A DNA stretch of 64,000 nucleotides. It comes from Unio delphinus. Taxonomy: Eukaryota > Mollusca > Bivalvia > Unionida > Unionidae. Positions within the stretch are counted from its first letter, which is position 1; each line of letters opens with the position of its first letter. The stretch is from positions 6,849,001 to 6,913,000 of the forward strand of contig JAQISU010000118.1 in assembly GCA_029339505.1 (NCBI GenBank), in the 5' to 3' direction. Positions 1 through 16,330 of this stretch are shown here, piece after piece. The position numbers were made by a program, and so were the translations under genes. Below the pieces are notes generated by a model that did not search any database, was not told the DNA's origin, and worked only from the letters and a program-made list of their open reading frames with translations.

Positions 1-830
1 TGGATAAAAATACTAACCTAGTTGACGATCGGACGTGGAATGTGGATATAAATTCTACCCTAGTTGACGATCGGACGTCGAATATGGATAATAACAATAT
101 CCTTGTTGACGATCGGACGTGAAATGTTGATATAAATACTATCCTAGTTGACGATCGGACGTCGAATGTGGATATAAATACTATCCTAGTTGACGATCGG
201 ACGTGGAATGTGGATATAAATACTACGCTAGTTGACGATCGGACGTGTAATGTGGATATAAATGCTATCCTAGTTGACAATTGGACGTGGAATGTGGATA
301 TAAATTCTACCCTAGTTGCCAATCGGAAGTGGAATATGGATATAAATGCCACCTTAGTTGACGATCGGACGTCGAATATGGATAATAACAATATCCTAGT
401 TGACGATCGGACGTCGAATGTGGATATAAATACTATCCAAGTTGACGATCGGATGTAGAATGTGGATATATATATATACTACCCCAATTGACGTTCGCAC
501 GTAAAATGTTGATATAAATACTACCCTAGTTGTCGATCGGAAGTTGAATGTGGAAATAAATACTATCCTAGTTACCGATCGGACGTGGAATGTGGATACT
601 ATCATAGTTGACGTGGAATGTGGATATAAATACTATCCTAGTTGACGATCGGACGTGGAATGTTGATATAAATACTACCCTAGTTCACGATCGGACGTGG
701 AATTTGCATATGTGTATTATGCTAGTCGACGATCGGACGTGGAATTAGGATGTACGTATTATCCTAGTTGATGATGTGACGTGTAATGTGGATATACATA
801 TTCCGGCTAACTCACATACGTAATATATAA
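1..830. repeat. 42-bp minisatellite, about 19 copies, runs off left edge
   Basis: The unit contains gttgacgatcggacgt followed by an AT-rich half (ggatataaatactatccta). Copies drift by substitutions and small indels and decay after about 700. Because 42 is divisible by 3, a short plus-strand reading frame (168-458) shows a 14-residue periodicity; this is a by-product of the array. It lies just beyond the last visible exon of the second adapter gene, probably in its next intron. Confidence 0.92.
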
Positions 831-1061
831 AATAAATAATGTTTTGAGTGAATAGATACGAGTCATACTTCGTGTTATGTGGATTTCATTACGAGTAAGT
901 TTCCTGCGGCCATCAGAGAATGTATTTCTTTTACCGGATTTAATGTCACCTAAAACTAGTCTTTCACCGCTCAAAGAATATTTAACTGTAGTTAGAAGGA
1001 AATGACATGTGTATTGAATATGTAGAATTAAACTGCCTTCTTCTGAATGAAGTTAACTTAC

Positions 1062-3924
<2,863 letters not shown>

Positions 3925-5474
3925 TTTTGTAGGTTTTTTTCACACTCTGTAAGAACAGCGAAACAAAACAAAAAGGTGAGGTTATCTTTCTTGTGTTCGA
4001 GTTCTGAGAACTATACATAGAATTACTACACTTTCCAAAGCTGAACACTAAGTTGTAGTAGTGAACTATAAATAAATACAATACAAACAAATATTCAGCA
4101 TTACCTGAATTGGCTGTAAATCAGGATCATTATGTACATTTTGAGAGTACGTATCGGAAATGTTGTTTAGGTACTCTGGAGCTTGACGGGTATTAACATT
4201 ACATCTCATGTTTAGCATGTGGTGGAATTCCGGGGTACAACGGATATGTAACAGTACAAATCTTGATTGGTTAAACATGTCGCGTTTCTCTGGGGGCAAC
4301 AATGTCACAGTGGGCATATGGGGGATGGATATATAGCACTGGAATTACAAATAAGAGAAATTTAAATGGGAATAGCACATGTTTAGGGATCGAATGGAAA
4401 TTAATATTACGCCGTAAATACAAAATGTCATGGTTATTTGGCGACAGTCGGAACTTATCATTAGGCTGCACTTTATGGATTTATAACGACTGGGTGAAAC
4501 AAAATTTAAAAAATGTCCATTTGTTTAATACGTGGCAAACACTAGAGAAACAATATACATTTAAAATGAAGCCGTAATAATGTAGCTATATCGCGACAAG
4601 TGGATGATATAATTTAACCACAATGTTCATAGATTTAAATTGTGTGGGCGGCTATAAAGAAGCAATGCAGTTTAGCATTTGACCGACATTGGCGGGTGGG
4701 GGATTTGTAGCGTCCAGGGGAAATCTTATGTTAAAAATGTCCATATGATTAACACATTGAGGTTGTTGTAGGAAAATGAGAAATTAATTTTAACTAAGTG
4801 GGATCATATGGCAAGAATGTGATTTTATAATGTCATGCCGTCATTATTTGAAAATTAATATTATACCGTCATTATTTGAAAATTAATATTATACAGAATG
4901 ATACCATAAAACGTCTTGGTGAAACGTAATCTTGCAAATTTCGATAGTTTAAACATGGTGCTATCGGGACAATCGGAAATTAACGTTATATAGGATGGAT
5001 AATATGGAGTCAATGGGTATTGACCATATGGAGCATAAGGGAAATTAAAACTGGGATTAGCCTCCAGTATTCATATTATTTATTGAAAATGTCGATCTTA
5101 TTACATTTATTATTAATAAATGTTATGTCCTAATATTCATATTGATTTATAATTTGTTAAAGACGATGTGGTTTCAGATTGGGATCATGTGGTATCCAAG
5201 GCGAATTTAAGACTAAGTTATATTATTTTACTTCCTCAGTAGAAAATGAGATCTCGAATGAGATCTCGAATGAGACGCGATAACCTCCAATGAGGCTGTA
5301 CTTCTGTAGTCTTTCAAAACTCTACGACGAACAACGGGAATTAAGCATCGGTTCATAGGATTAGCACTGTGTAACTAAATGGGGTCAATCTGACTTAAAA
5401 TAATGATCCAATATTCCCATTTTTAGTAAAGATTATGTGATAGAGGGAAATGTGATATTAGAACAAAATTTGTT

Positions 5475-5735
5475 ATTCAACACATATATTAACACAATAA
5501 TTATTATGTGACTATATTCACACAATAATCTATTATCCAACACAACTATATTAACACAATAATTATTATGTGACTATATTGACACAATATTCTATTATCC
5601 AACACACATATATTGACACAATAATCTATTATCCAACACACCTATATTAACACATTGATCTATTATCCAACATATCTATATTAACACAATAATTATTATG
5701 TGACTATATTGACCCTATAATATATTATCCAACAT
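5475..5735. repeat. Imperfect AT-rich tandem repeat
   Basis: Four to five imperfect units built from acacaataat, tattatccaacaca and ctatattaacac, with frequent internal deletions. Confidence 0.75.
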
Positions 5736-6273
5736 GACGTTTGGATTGACAAAAAAACGCACAGTTGCTATCTTTCACGAATGTTTTAAGTGACCACTAC
5801 GTACTTACCCTACGCGAATATTTTAAGTGACCATCTACTGACCACATTGGGCAGAATATAAAGAAGAGGTATAAAATAGAATTTAAATCAGTTATAAACA
5901 AATTAACTTATGTATTCCCCTTTAAGATCCCCGTTATCCCCTTATACACAAAGTACAACCCCTATCCTTATATGGACTACCCAACATTCCCTTTTATAAT
6001 AAATTACCATTCATAATGCCCTAAGACCCAAACATGGGTAAAAATATACACAATAGACCCTCACACATCTCTATACGCTATCACATTTGGAGAAAAGAAG
6101 AGATAAAAGAACGGAGAGGAGAGAAAAACCACACATATGGACATGCGTTAAATTTACTTTGACAACCCAGTTATTGGATATTCTCTAAATAGGCACATAT
6201 TGTTTACACTTTTTTGAATGTCTTTGTCTGTTCTGCCACCATATATCCGATTAGATTTATTTTATAATGGTAG

Positions 6274-6276
<3 letters not shown>

Positions 6277-6329
<53 letters not shown>
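6277..6329. repeat. (TA)n microsatellite
   Basis: A continuous run of TA dinucleotides, about 53 bp. Confidence 0.95.
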
Positions 6330-6332
<3 letters not shown>

Positions 6333-7796
6333 CTAAACTGCGCAAATACCTGCACGTATTTATCCCTATAAGGTATCATTGTTACAATTTTAGAATGCGG
6401 TCAACAAATATGTGTAACGGTTTGAAAGCAATCAGTTCAGGTATAATGGATTTTCATCTCTTTATACAATAGTACATTATCTTGGGTAACGAGAGTATTA
6501 AACTGGGTTAAATAACAGGGATGTGGACGTCTGCTCGTTCATTGTTAATTTATTGTCCCTAATTGTCGATCATCAATTGAGACATGAATTATAACAGACG
6601 CTGTAAACTCTGGTTTCACAAGCAATGATGAAAATTTAGAACCATGGACAGAAAAAATAGTTTGAAGAGAATATTTGGAGTTATGACAGCTATCGATCTA
6701 AAACATTCAGTACCCCTATAACCAAGGAAAATTTCATAATAAGTGTTAAGTAACAGAAATGACCCTTAAATATATTTTCAGTCAAGAATTTAACTGACGT
6801 CTTAAAAGGAGCTTAAAAGTCCGGTCAAGATCAGACCTTTCGTGTGAAAACGGTCGACCTTCACAAACTGATATGTTTATCAGATAACTCAATCGCCACT
6901 TGACTCTAGTAAAGGCGTGTGTCACATACTCTGCGAATCACAACACGTTGCTACAAATGAAGTTGCCATTGTTGCACTAAAAAAGAAGTCAATGGTGGAT
7001 CACCAACTAATGGCATATTCTTTCTCACAAATGTACGAACAATGTATGCAAGGACATGACCACCAAAATACCATGCGATGATATTTATCAGCGACATCGG
7101 GCAGTAAGGCTTAATGAAAGACTTAAATCTGGGACAGAAATAAGCGATACAACGGTTGTCCCAAAATATTTAATATCCCACTGCTTCTTAGAGAATATGC
7201 ACAACAGTGGGATTATTTTGCACATGTTAACGCAGACTTCTTCCTCTATTGAAGTGTGCTTTTCTTGGATTAGAAGGGTATTAGAGGTGGTAGCCTACAT
7301 TAAAAGGGAACTTGAGGTAATTTTAGAAGGATCAGAGTTTTATTTTATTTATAAGTGGATAGCAGATAGTACCACATTAAACTAAACAGTATTTAGGATA
7401 ATATATCGCTAAATGAATGTGACTGCAAATCGCTTGTTAGATATTAAAATGAACTTTTTACATTTCATTTGTCCTTGACCCATAATTCCATATTTTTGGA
7501 TCCATCGTAATAAATTCCTCGTGACCTAATACAGTTTCAAATTGTCTATCATAATAATAGACCAAAGTTATATTCCTATTAATCACTACAGAGTTTTAAT
7601 CCGTAAACAATTAAGACCCCAGGGTTAAATTTCCGTTATATGCTATAAGAGACCTTATCATATATTGAAGCATTAACATTTTTACCCATAATGCTAGATT
7701 CTGTGAGACGTCTGGTGCCATTCTCATTTCCAGCTTCCCTTATGCCTCCTAAACTGTTCAATATTGTGTCTAATATTAATTTTGTATTGTGTAATG

Positions 7797-7893
7797 TTTC
7801 TTATATAAAAAGACCCTCCATAAGGTCACACATGTCTAATGTTATTTTTATATAAAAGACCCTCCATAAGGTCACACATGTCTAATGTTATTT
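7797..7893. repeat. 46-bp direct duplication
   Basis: Two near-identical adjacent copies of a unit containing agaccctccataaggtcaca followed by catgtctaatgttatttt. Confidence 0.9.
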
Positions 7894-8769
7894 TCCCATT
7901 GTCCCTATACCACTCATCAACCAAAACTATGAACCATTTATAACATTATATTTCCCTTTGTCCCCATACCCCGAAAACATTACGGTCTAATATTAAATTC
8001 CAATTGTCACCTACTTTACTATCTTTATAATGATTTTATCCGGTGAACGTCTGATAGGTGAGCAAATTGATTTCTTGAGTAAACCTTCCTCTTCCTAGTT
8101 ATAAATCTAACAATAAAGCCTTGTTAATCTAAGATAATTTGAATGTGTATCTGAATAAGTTATACAACATTACTGGCAATGTGAGGCTCGTGTTTCCCAG
8201 CCTTTGATAAACAGACGGGCTATACTGTTGTAAATCTCCTCTTTCATAACATGAGAAAAAATCCCGTTGTTGATGCTAAATATACACATAATGAGAATGA
8301 TTACTATCAGCATGATCATGTCGATAGCTATTACAAATATTGACACATCGCCATCATCATCATCGCTATCATCATCATCGCAGCGACCACCATAACCTTA
8401 TAGATGATAAAGCTTGTAAAAATAAGGTTATAATTTTTTTTTAAATTAAACTTTATCAATTCAGTTCGCAATTAAATTTAAATTAGTTACCTGTTATAAC
8501 TACACCAGGAGTCAAATTACATATCAATTGCAGTTATAATCACATCAATAATTCAATTACATTTCAGTTACAATTAAAATTAAATAATTATCCAGACGAA
8601 ATTCAGTTTGTTACGCTTCAATTACAATTCAATTACAGTAAAAGTTCGGTTTTCAAAATGTTGATTTTTTTTCCCAACAAATATGTCAACTACAATATAG
8701 ATTGACCTATGATGAATGAAATAAAAAAAAAACATTTATAAATAGCAGAAACAAATTGTTACATGATAT

Positions 8770-9443
8770 TGTAATACGCACAGGGGTATTCACTTGACCG
8801 AGCGGTGTCAAAACCCTGGCGCGAGTCACGCTGGAAGTCATAAGTTTTCCCCAAATTTCCAAAGACTTCCATACAACTTGAGTTGTAAAATGGAAAGAGA
8901 GACGTGTCTGCTATAACTAATAATCTTTGCTCTCATCAATTGGCGACCCAGAGGAGACAACTTGCCCAAACGTCCATTAACTGCACCTTTGCATGGTTTT
9001 TCTCCATTATCATCCCATTTCCGTACCGCAAGCCCGTCATGCCATAGAAATTCCACTAGTATTCCATTACTAACTGGGAAATATTTAACTGCGCGCCTCT
9101 AGGCCAGTCAATCCACAGAATTTCCGGCGTATCACGCTCATATACATACGCCCATTTTCCACTATGGCCACATAAACGGCACCTACCAAGTTCCAACTTA
9201 TTGATTCCATTCTATAATTTACTGATTTCCAACCATATATGCTGCCTTTTCAATCACAATACTTGTATACACCACGGAATTTTAATATGGACTATGTTAC
9301 TGAAAGGGACAGTCATTCGGCTTGTGCCTAAAATCGCTACTAACGAACCCAGTATGGTTCAAATTCACTAACACTCCTCTCTGTGATGTTTGCTCCTTTT
9401 AACTGGCTAACTATCTCGGGCTAGCAACTCCAAATTTATTACA
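8770..9443 (+). mobile_element. LTR-like element family 2, copy A (solo)
   Basis: A 674-bp element starting TGTAATACGC and ending TTTATTACA, flanked by a 4-bp duplication ATAT at 8766-8769 and 9444-9447. It shares the internal blocks ggggtattcacttgaccg and ctctgtgatgtttgctcc with copies at 41254-41982 and 54599-55328. TG...CA ends, short inverted termini and constant 4-bp duplications fit a solo LTR, though a small DNA element is possible. On the minus strand it carries a stretch with CRLCGHSGKWAYVYERD that the other copies nearly repeat. It lacks about 55 bp near its right end that the other two copies have. Confidence 0.8.
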
Positions 9444-10069
9444 ATATGATGTAATAGGTCGTCGACATATTTTTTATTTGTGTGTGTTTCTTATCTCGAC
9501 GTCGACCTAAAATTTAGATATAACATCTTCATTGTTTACGAGCAATTGACAGTTATCAATATCGCAAGGTAAGCCTTTGGTTTTTACGTCTTTGCTATTC
9601 GTTTTGTGTGCTTGATATACATAATGAGTCAGTCTATATTAAACTATCGAATTCTTTGTTAAGAATTATGAAATTAGATGATAAGATTTACCTGAATGAC
9701 TTCTCTTGTTTTTTGTTTTCGCTACTAAGATGCACATCAGTTACACGTCACTCCTGAATGCCTCATGCAAAGTACCTATCTACCTGGATCATGAATCCAA
9801 GTTCTTTTCTTATCCAGTAGTTAGGTATAAGGTTTGACACCTAAATTTGAAAAGTAACACAAAGCTGTAATATGTCTTCCTTGTTGTAAAGTCACGAGGT
9901 AAAACGTGTAAAGAAAAACAAACCAAGGCTGTCACACTTCGTTGCTAACTTTCAATACATGTGAACTAGTTAGTGGTTGCGTTTTCCTTCACATTCGCCA
10001 TTGTACGAACTGTACATTTTCATTATTTGAACATTCGCCGGAGTAATTTAACCCGTTATCATTTAATCA
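9444..10069. other. Intergenic, nothing recognised
   Basis: AT-rich sequence with no coding signal, repeat array or element end that I can support. Confidence 0.5.
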
Positions 10070-10696
10070 TTTGCAACATAACCATCGCACTAGAACATTA
10101 CATGTCATAACCCTCGCATTAGAACATTACATGCCATAGCCATCGCATTAGAACATTACATGCCATAACCATCGCGTAAGAACATTACATGTCATAACCA
10201 TCGCGTAAGAACATTACATGCCATAACCATCGCGTAAGAACATTACATTCCTTAACCATCGCATTAGAACATTACATGTCATAACCCTCGCATTAGAACA
10301 TTACATGCCATAACCATCGCATTAGAACATTACATGCCATAACCATCGCGTATGAACATTACATGTCATAACCATCGCGTAAGAACATTACACGCCATAA
10401 CCATCGCGTAAGAACATTACATTCCATAACCATCGCATTAGAACATTACATGTCATAACGATCGCACTAGAACATTACATGCCATGACCATCGCATAAGA
10501 ACATTACATGCCATGACCATCGCATAAGAACATTAGATGGCATAACCATCGCATAAGAACATTACATGCCATGACCATCGCATAAGAACATTACATGCCA
10601 TAACCATCGCATTAGAACATTACATGCCATAACCATCGCGTAAGAACATTACATACTATGACCATCGCATAAGAACATTACATGCCATAACCATCG
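10070..10696. repeat. 29-bp minisatellite, about 21 copies
   Basis: Head-to-tail copies of a unit like ataaccatcgcgtaagaac plus attacatgcc, varying at a few positions (cgcattag or cgcgtaag; catgcc or catgtc). There are no spacers between units. Confidence 0.95.
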
Positions 10697-11867
10697 AATG
10701 ATGAGAGCTTGCTCCTGTAGTTCTACCTCACTGAAGTTATAAAATATTTACATTTAAAATTGTTTCGAAAATTCACAGTATGATAGGTAACAGGTGTCTT
10801 TGGTAACTCCTTTGGTAAGTCCTTGTTTGTAATTGGTTTTGGAATTCACGAACTCAAAGTTCTCTTCACAAATATTAACAGTGGCATTGGTAGTTCACGA
10901 TTTTCTATTGTAGATTTTGGGTAAGACCGACGTTGCATGAGGCGGTAATCATTCTTTGAAATTATTCAATAGCAGGCGAAATCGCAAAACAATGGACCTC
11001 TTTAGCAGCACACAATTTGTTCAACAGTTACTGAAAATCCAAATCGTTTGTTGGATGTGCGCTGCGAATAAGCATCGTGTTACAATATATCATTGTGACA
11101 TTTCTGTAGTTTTGTTGCTCTGAAAGACAGAACACGTCTCATTATAAATGAAAGGCGAGATTTGTATGATCTCCTGCATAATTTAAACATTATCATCTTC
11201 TCGGAGTTGCTACTCACTACACAGTATAAGTTGGAAAACCCGTTACTGACCAACGTCCTCGTCAAATATACCGAGCTTTGTGCCTCTTAAAATAACATTT
11301 ACTATTGGTTGCCCAGTCATTCAGGTATCAACAGATATGTAAAGCAGAACGCGCAGTCAAAATAGCCACTCTCTGCAACCATATAATTTTAAAAAAAAAC
11401 GTAGACTGATTTTAAACCTGTATTCAAAACATTATTGTTTATTAGAGTGGTGGGCATCATGGAATAAGGCTGTCCACAACAAATTATATTAATTCGCCTC
11501 CTTAGGCGAATTCCCCCTCAGAAAATCATCCGTAAGGACGAGTTGATTATTGCACGAATCAGAAGCGTACATACCTACAGTGCACACTCCTACAGACATA
11601 CATCACAATTAATGTTACTATATGTTCTCTGTATTTATTTCTTACTACTGACCTTTCAACTGTGTGACAATCAATACAAATCATATGTTAATCTAAAATA
11701 CATCCAAAGATGACTTCATAGTGAAGTTCTTGTCAAGGGTTCACCTGCATTTTCTTGAGCGGCTGCACTGTAAACAGAACAACATGTAAACAGAACACAT
11801 ATTTCACTTCGGAATCGTCACCAAGGCCCTTTTACTTGATTTGCACTGTAGCCAAAATAATAATCAT
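10697..11867. other. Intergenic, nothing recognised
   Basis: No coding region or repeat array supported. A short minus-strand frame at 11080-11265 has no recognisable features. Confidence 0.5.
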
Positions 11868-14800
11868 AATAATGAGGACTTTGTATAGCGCCTAATCTTT
11901 CGAAGGTCTAAGAGCTTTACACCATCAATAATGATATGACTACACTACAGAACAACAAGTGACAAAAGCAATGAAATTCGGAAACATAAAAACATGCTGA
12001 AAACATATAAGATACAAAACATGATTAGGTCGCTAAGTTTGTCCCTGCAGTCGAAACAGGTGAGTCTTGTGAACACTCTTAAAAGGGACCACTGTGTCTT
12101 TACGTCAAATTTCAATGGGCAATTCGTTCCACGTCGCCGGGCCCTGGTGTGCAAACGAACGTTGTCCATATGACTTTTTTTCACCTTAGGAACAATGAAT
12201 ATACGATTATCAGAAGAAGAGCGTAAGGATCTAGCTGGTGTATACACATGGGTGAGGCTGGATAGGTATGTTAGACTGGAGTCTGTTACGTATATTAGAT
12301 TTAAGTCATTTATTTTTATTTTTGTTTGTTTGTCAGATTCAAATTTGACATTTTAAGTAAGATTCGTTCATTGGGAGATATTATATTTAGAAAATGGAGA
12401 TGACATGTACTTTACAAATAAACACCAGGTGTTGACCTCATTTCTGACCTGGCTTCAGAGTTGTAAACAATCTTTTAAAATGATTTGTTGGTTCCAATGA
12501 CATTATGGAGCTTTGTATAAACATCTTTCTATTTTAGTTGGGTCATACAGTGGATACGTGAGTTTTTTAATATAAATTTGTTCTAAGAGATTCTAGAAGA
12601 TCATGTGACACCTTTCTTGTTTACGTAAAAACAGGTATATAAACTATATTTTGGAGCGAGCTATTCAGCAGAAGTTGGACTTTTAGAATACTAAATTGTG
12701 TGTCATTTTGAGTTATTTTAAATTACCTTGTACTGGAAATTATGTCAATTCGTTCGTATCAAGAAAAGAATTGTGCACATAGAATTTTATTACCAAGAAC
12801 AAACTTCATCAAGTAACATCGTCTTCCATCTTGGATACTTCGCTGGGATTCCAACTTGGAATTAATTGGACATTTTTTTATCAGGACGTTTGCAATTTTT
12901 CTAGTGGATAATATTTGGATTAATTTTGGAATTGATTCTTAAAACCGTAAGTTTATTTTTACTTTCCTGGAAAATATTTGTGCTCAATAAATTGTTTAAG
13001 TTTTTTTTTTTACAAGCTTCTTATTTTTACTCTTTCTATGTTACTGTTTATTCGAGCCTAAGCACATAACAAGTCTGTCATTGACACATAGCACAGAGAA
13101 CAAATTTTTTGTTTGATTCTGTATCGAATTGATATCCAATGTAGGGTACAGAGCAGTGGTGAGGTGTGCTCTGATCGATGGAATCTCTAAAGATGATTCG
13201 TGCAGCTGTGTTTTCAACTTTTTGAAGTTTCTGGAGTAAATACTGTGACGAACCAGACAGAAATGAGTTACAATAGTCCAGTCTTGAAAGTACTAATGAA
13301 CACACAAGTGTTTTAGTGGCATCAACTGAAAGATATTTACGAATGGAACTGATTCGTCCCAATTCAAGATATGATATGCAGCCTTGCATATGTTCATAAC
13401 ATGTTGGTGCAATGTGAGAGTACTGTCTAGAGTAACGCCTAGGTTCAGTACTGACTGTGAGAATTTAATGTTGGTGTTGCTGATATTTATTGTCTAATTT
13501 AAAGGATGTGAATGAGAAAGTCTTTGTGTTGTGATCAAAACAGCCTCAGTTTTATCATCATTCATCTGCAGCTTGCTACATGTCATCTATGATTTCACAT
13601 CGGAAATGCACTTCTCTACTCCAAGGATGGTAGCATCAACTTCAGTTGGGTGGCTAGACTTGTATATATTGGTGTCATCGCCATACAATAGGTGAGACAC
13701 TGAGTGATGATCTATGACATTTGAGAGCGGCTGAGTATACAGAATGAAGAGAAAAGGTCCAAGAACAAATCCCTGTGGAACACCACAAAATACGTCAACT
13801 GGGCTGGAGTGGATTCCATTTACAGATATAATTTGTGTTCTGTTGACTAAGGAGGACTTCAGCCACTGTAAGGCTATATTGTCAATGCCAAATACATGCT
13901 GGAGACAGTGAAGTAATATATCATGGTCTATTGTGTCAAATGCTGCAGACAAATCAAGGAGGGCGAGGACTGTAATCTTTCCACTATCCAGAGCAGATAG
14001 AATGTCATTAAATACTTTCAGAAGACCAGTTTCCGTACTGTGGCAAGGGCGATATGCAGACTGTACATCGCCAAAAAAGACTGAATTCAAATGAGATACA
14101 AGTTGAGTTAGAACAACCTTTTCTAAGATTTTTTATATGAATGTGTGAGATTAGAAACTGGGCGGTAGTTCGTTAAATCGTTGTGGTCCAGTGTTTTTTT
14201 TTTTCTTCAGCAGTGGATTTACGATGGCAGTTTTGAAAATGATAGGAATTCCCCTGATGAGAGAGAGATATTAATAACATCAGTTAGTGTAGGCAATATT
14301 GGGTCTAAGCACTTAAGCAGCAGTGATGTCGGAATTGAATCAAGTTCACAAGACTTTGGTGCACTTTTCATCACGATTGTCCGTACTAAATCAATAGAAA
14401 CAGGTTCAAATGCTCCTAACGGTGGTTGCTGAACTTAATTCTGCATCATAATTGTATGGTGACGAATCATTTGAAATTGTGCTGTCAAGCGAATATCTAA
14501 TGGTTTGTACTTTGTCATCGAAGAAATTTGCCAATTGGTCTGTTAGTCTAGTGGAGAGAAGGTTGTTGGAAGTGGTGTACATTTGTTCCTTGACATTAGT
14601 TTGTTTGTTATCTCGAAGAGCTCTTTGCAGCTGGAACTCTCCATGATCTTAGTACTGTAGTGGGATGATTTGGTTAAATGGACTATGTTTGTGACGTTCT
14701 TCTTAGCGGCTTAGTAGACTTGTTTATGAATAGTGAGTGGTTGAAAGCCAAAGCCTCTCTGCTTTTCGGCGATGTCTTTTAGCAGTGCGAAGCTGGTCCC

Positions 14801-14960
14801 TAGCACTGCTATACCATGGAGAACACTTTTTTTTATTGATATTCTGCATTTGGTGACTGGGGCATGTTTTTCAAGCAATGAACTCAGGCAGTTATCAAGT
14901 TGTTCCGCTGTTGGATGTAAGAAAGTAAATACACAAGGACAACCACTCACTGAGCTCATA
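11868..14960 (-). pseudogene. CR1/Jockey-like non-LTR retrotransposon remnant, minus strand
   Basis: Read on the minus strand from about 14960 this is the 3' two thirds of a LINE pol. A linker region comes first (LLEKHAPVTKCRI and LTIHKQVY at 14711-14959). The reverse transcriptase follows (13587-14090) with LLDLSAAFDTIDHDILL, GVPQGFVLGP and LLYGDDTNIY. A thumb or connection region follows (13078-13389, LVLSRLDYCNSFLSG). The C-terminal TPARSLRSSSDN block is at 11945-12247. The catalytic motif reads YGDD where YADD is usual, and PQG is followed by F rather than S. Stops and frameshifts break the frame, and a 788-bp solo LTR (12284-13071) splits the C-terminal part. The 3' end near 11868-11900 has the LINE-type tail ggactttgtatagcgcc next to att repeats. 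Confidence 0.88.
12284..13071 (+). mobile_element. Solo LTR family 1, copy 1, inside LINE remnant
   Basis: A 788-bp element starting TGTTACGTATATTAGATTT and ending AGCACATAACA, flanked by 4-bp duplications AGTC at 12280-12283 and 13072-13075. Removing it restores continuity of the surrounding reverse transcriptase C-terminus, whose intact order is seen in the related element at 19200-19320. A TATA-like motif (tatataaac) lies near 12635. Related copies are at 39071-39888 and 43249-44064. Confidence 0.92.
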
Positions 14961-15749
14961 TTCTCAAGAATAAAACAATTACCTTTAAATCCCTACCTAA
15001 AATGCATTAATATAACTCTTTTATCACCACCAAATTGAGAGGAAAAAATATTTTAAAAATAGACTAGAACTACATTCATGGGTACAGAACTGGAAATAAT
15101 AATTGTGATGCGATTACATACATACAACAGGATGAAGCTACACCCGAGTGCATTGTTTGCAACGAATCATTTACCATATGATCACGTGATCGCTACAAAC
15201 ATGCTCAGAAAATGATGGACCGCTGCTTTTTAATTTGTTATGAAGGAGGTAAACGTTCATTCTAAAATATAGCTACTGAGTATTTTTAATCATAATAACA
15301 TATATTCTGAATACCATTATGTATCTAATTATTAACTGACACTCACCATTTAAACACACACGCGCGGGGGCTTGCATTAGTACCCTCGTATATTTGAATC
15401 AATTTCTAATGGTCTTGCTTTTAATTGCTAATTGTTTAGTTTGCATTTATTACAGAATCATAAAGAGTGTTGACAAGAGTGCACTGCCCAGGACTGATTG
15501 CGTCACCTTCATCTCGACTGTGTTCCAACGTTCCTATTTTCTCGTGCCTTCCCTTTCCTAAAAATTCGTCCAAGATGTTACTCTATACTAGTCACTTTCC
15601 CATTTCGGTCATCACTCGTCACTTTCTCCCTTTTCTTTCTTTTTTCGGACTTCGTCACCTGACTGTTTACTTAAAGGACCAAATTATCCATAAATCGCTA
15701 CATTATTTTTCTGATTTAGTTAATTTACATAACCGTTGTGTCAAATGTC
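14961..15749. other. Spacer between head-to-head LINE remnants
   Basis: AT-rich with no recognised gene. The plus-strand frame at 15467-15769 has no family features. It may include decayed 5' ends of the two LINE copies. Confidence 0.45.
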
Positions 15750-16073
15750 CCAGAGATACCACTGCGTAGTGCATTATTCAACGCTCAATCAGTAGGAGAA
15801 CCGGAAAAGCACAGAAATAGTTAATTTTATAAATGGTCAGAATATCGACGTCTTTTTCCTGATAGAAACATGGGTAAAAACATCTAGCGATGAGCCTAAG
15901 TGCGTGGATCTAACACACACCGGTTACTCTATCAAGTTATACTCCCGCCACTCTCGCGGAGACGGAATTGCTTTCATCACAATTAATTCCTTGATAACAG
16001 ATGTCATTTTCTATCTCTACCGCCTAATATTGAATTCACTAACTGATTTTATTAATACCTCTCTTTCTTCCAG

Positions 16074-16330
16074 GTGACCACTTCAATGGCCTAGTGGTTA
16101 GAGCGTCCGCCGCAGAAGAACGAGGCCTTTGGTTCGATCCGCGTCCGAGTCGTTTCAAAGACTTACAAAAAAATAGTACTAACAGCCGCCTCGCTTGGCG
16201 TTCAGCATTAAGAGTTTGGTGTTTATCCTGGTTTCAAGATAATGTGACTGAGTGGGACATCATGCTACATGTCTGCTGCATGATGCCCCAGAAAGCTACG
16301 CTAAAAATCCTAACCACACACACACTCATC
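16074..16330 (+). mobile_element. tRNA-derived SINE, family 1 (nested in LINE)
   Basis: It begins gtgaccacttcaatggccta. A polymerase III A-box-like tggcctagtggttagagcg is followed by a B-box-like ggttcgatccgc about 30 bases on. A conserved body follows (gtgactgagtgggacatcat, catgtctgctgcatgat) and a 3' end in aaaatcctaaccacacacac. Body and tail recur at 17617-17815 and 52075-52395. Confidence 0.85.

Larger units (their letters stand above)
3925..8769. other. AT-rich region upstream of paralog B, degenerate repeats, no gene recognised
   Basis: Nothing recognisable as coding. From about 4300 to 5400 a loose motif like ggaaattaatatta recurs with catatgg nearby. From about 5890 to 8060 the opposite-strand form (taatattaatttcc-like, followed by ttgtccc and atacc) recurs. 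Reading frames at 4302-4577 and 7056-7385 on the plus strand match nothing I know and lack splice or homology support. Confidence 0.6.

Noticed and set aside
4066..4317. Minus-strand frame ending at a good donor (CAG|GTAATG)
   Set aside because: It could be a 5' non-coding exon of paralog B, but its frame does not join the ATG exon, so it is not called as coding.
7056..7385. 109-codon plus-strand frame
   Set aside because: No recognised domain, AT-driven composition, no splice or paralog support.
10070..10696. Regular 29-bp repeats resembling a CRISPR array
   Set aside because: Units are directly adjacent with no unique spacers, vary internally, and lie in a eukaryotic genome.
16074..16330. 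Possible tRNA gene
   Set aside because: Only the promoter-like half is tRNA-like; the rest is a SINE body with other copies in the window.
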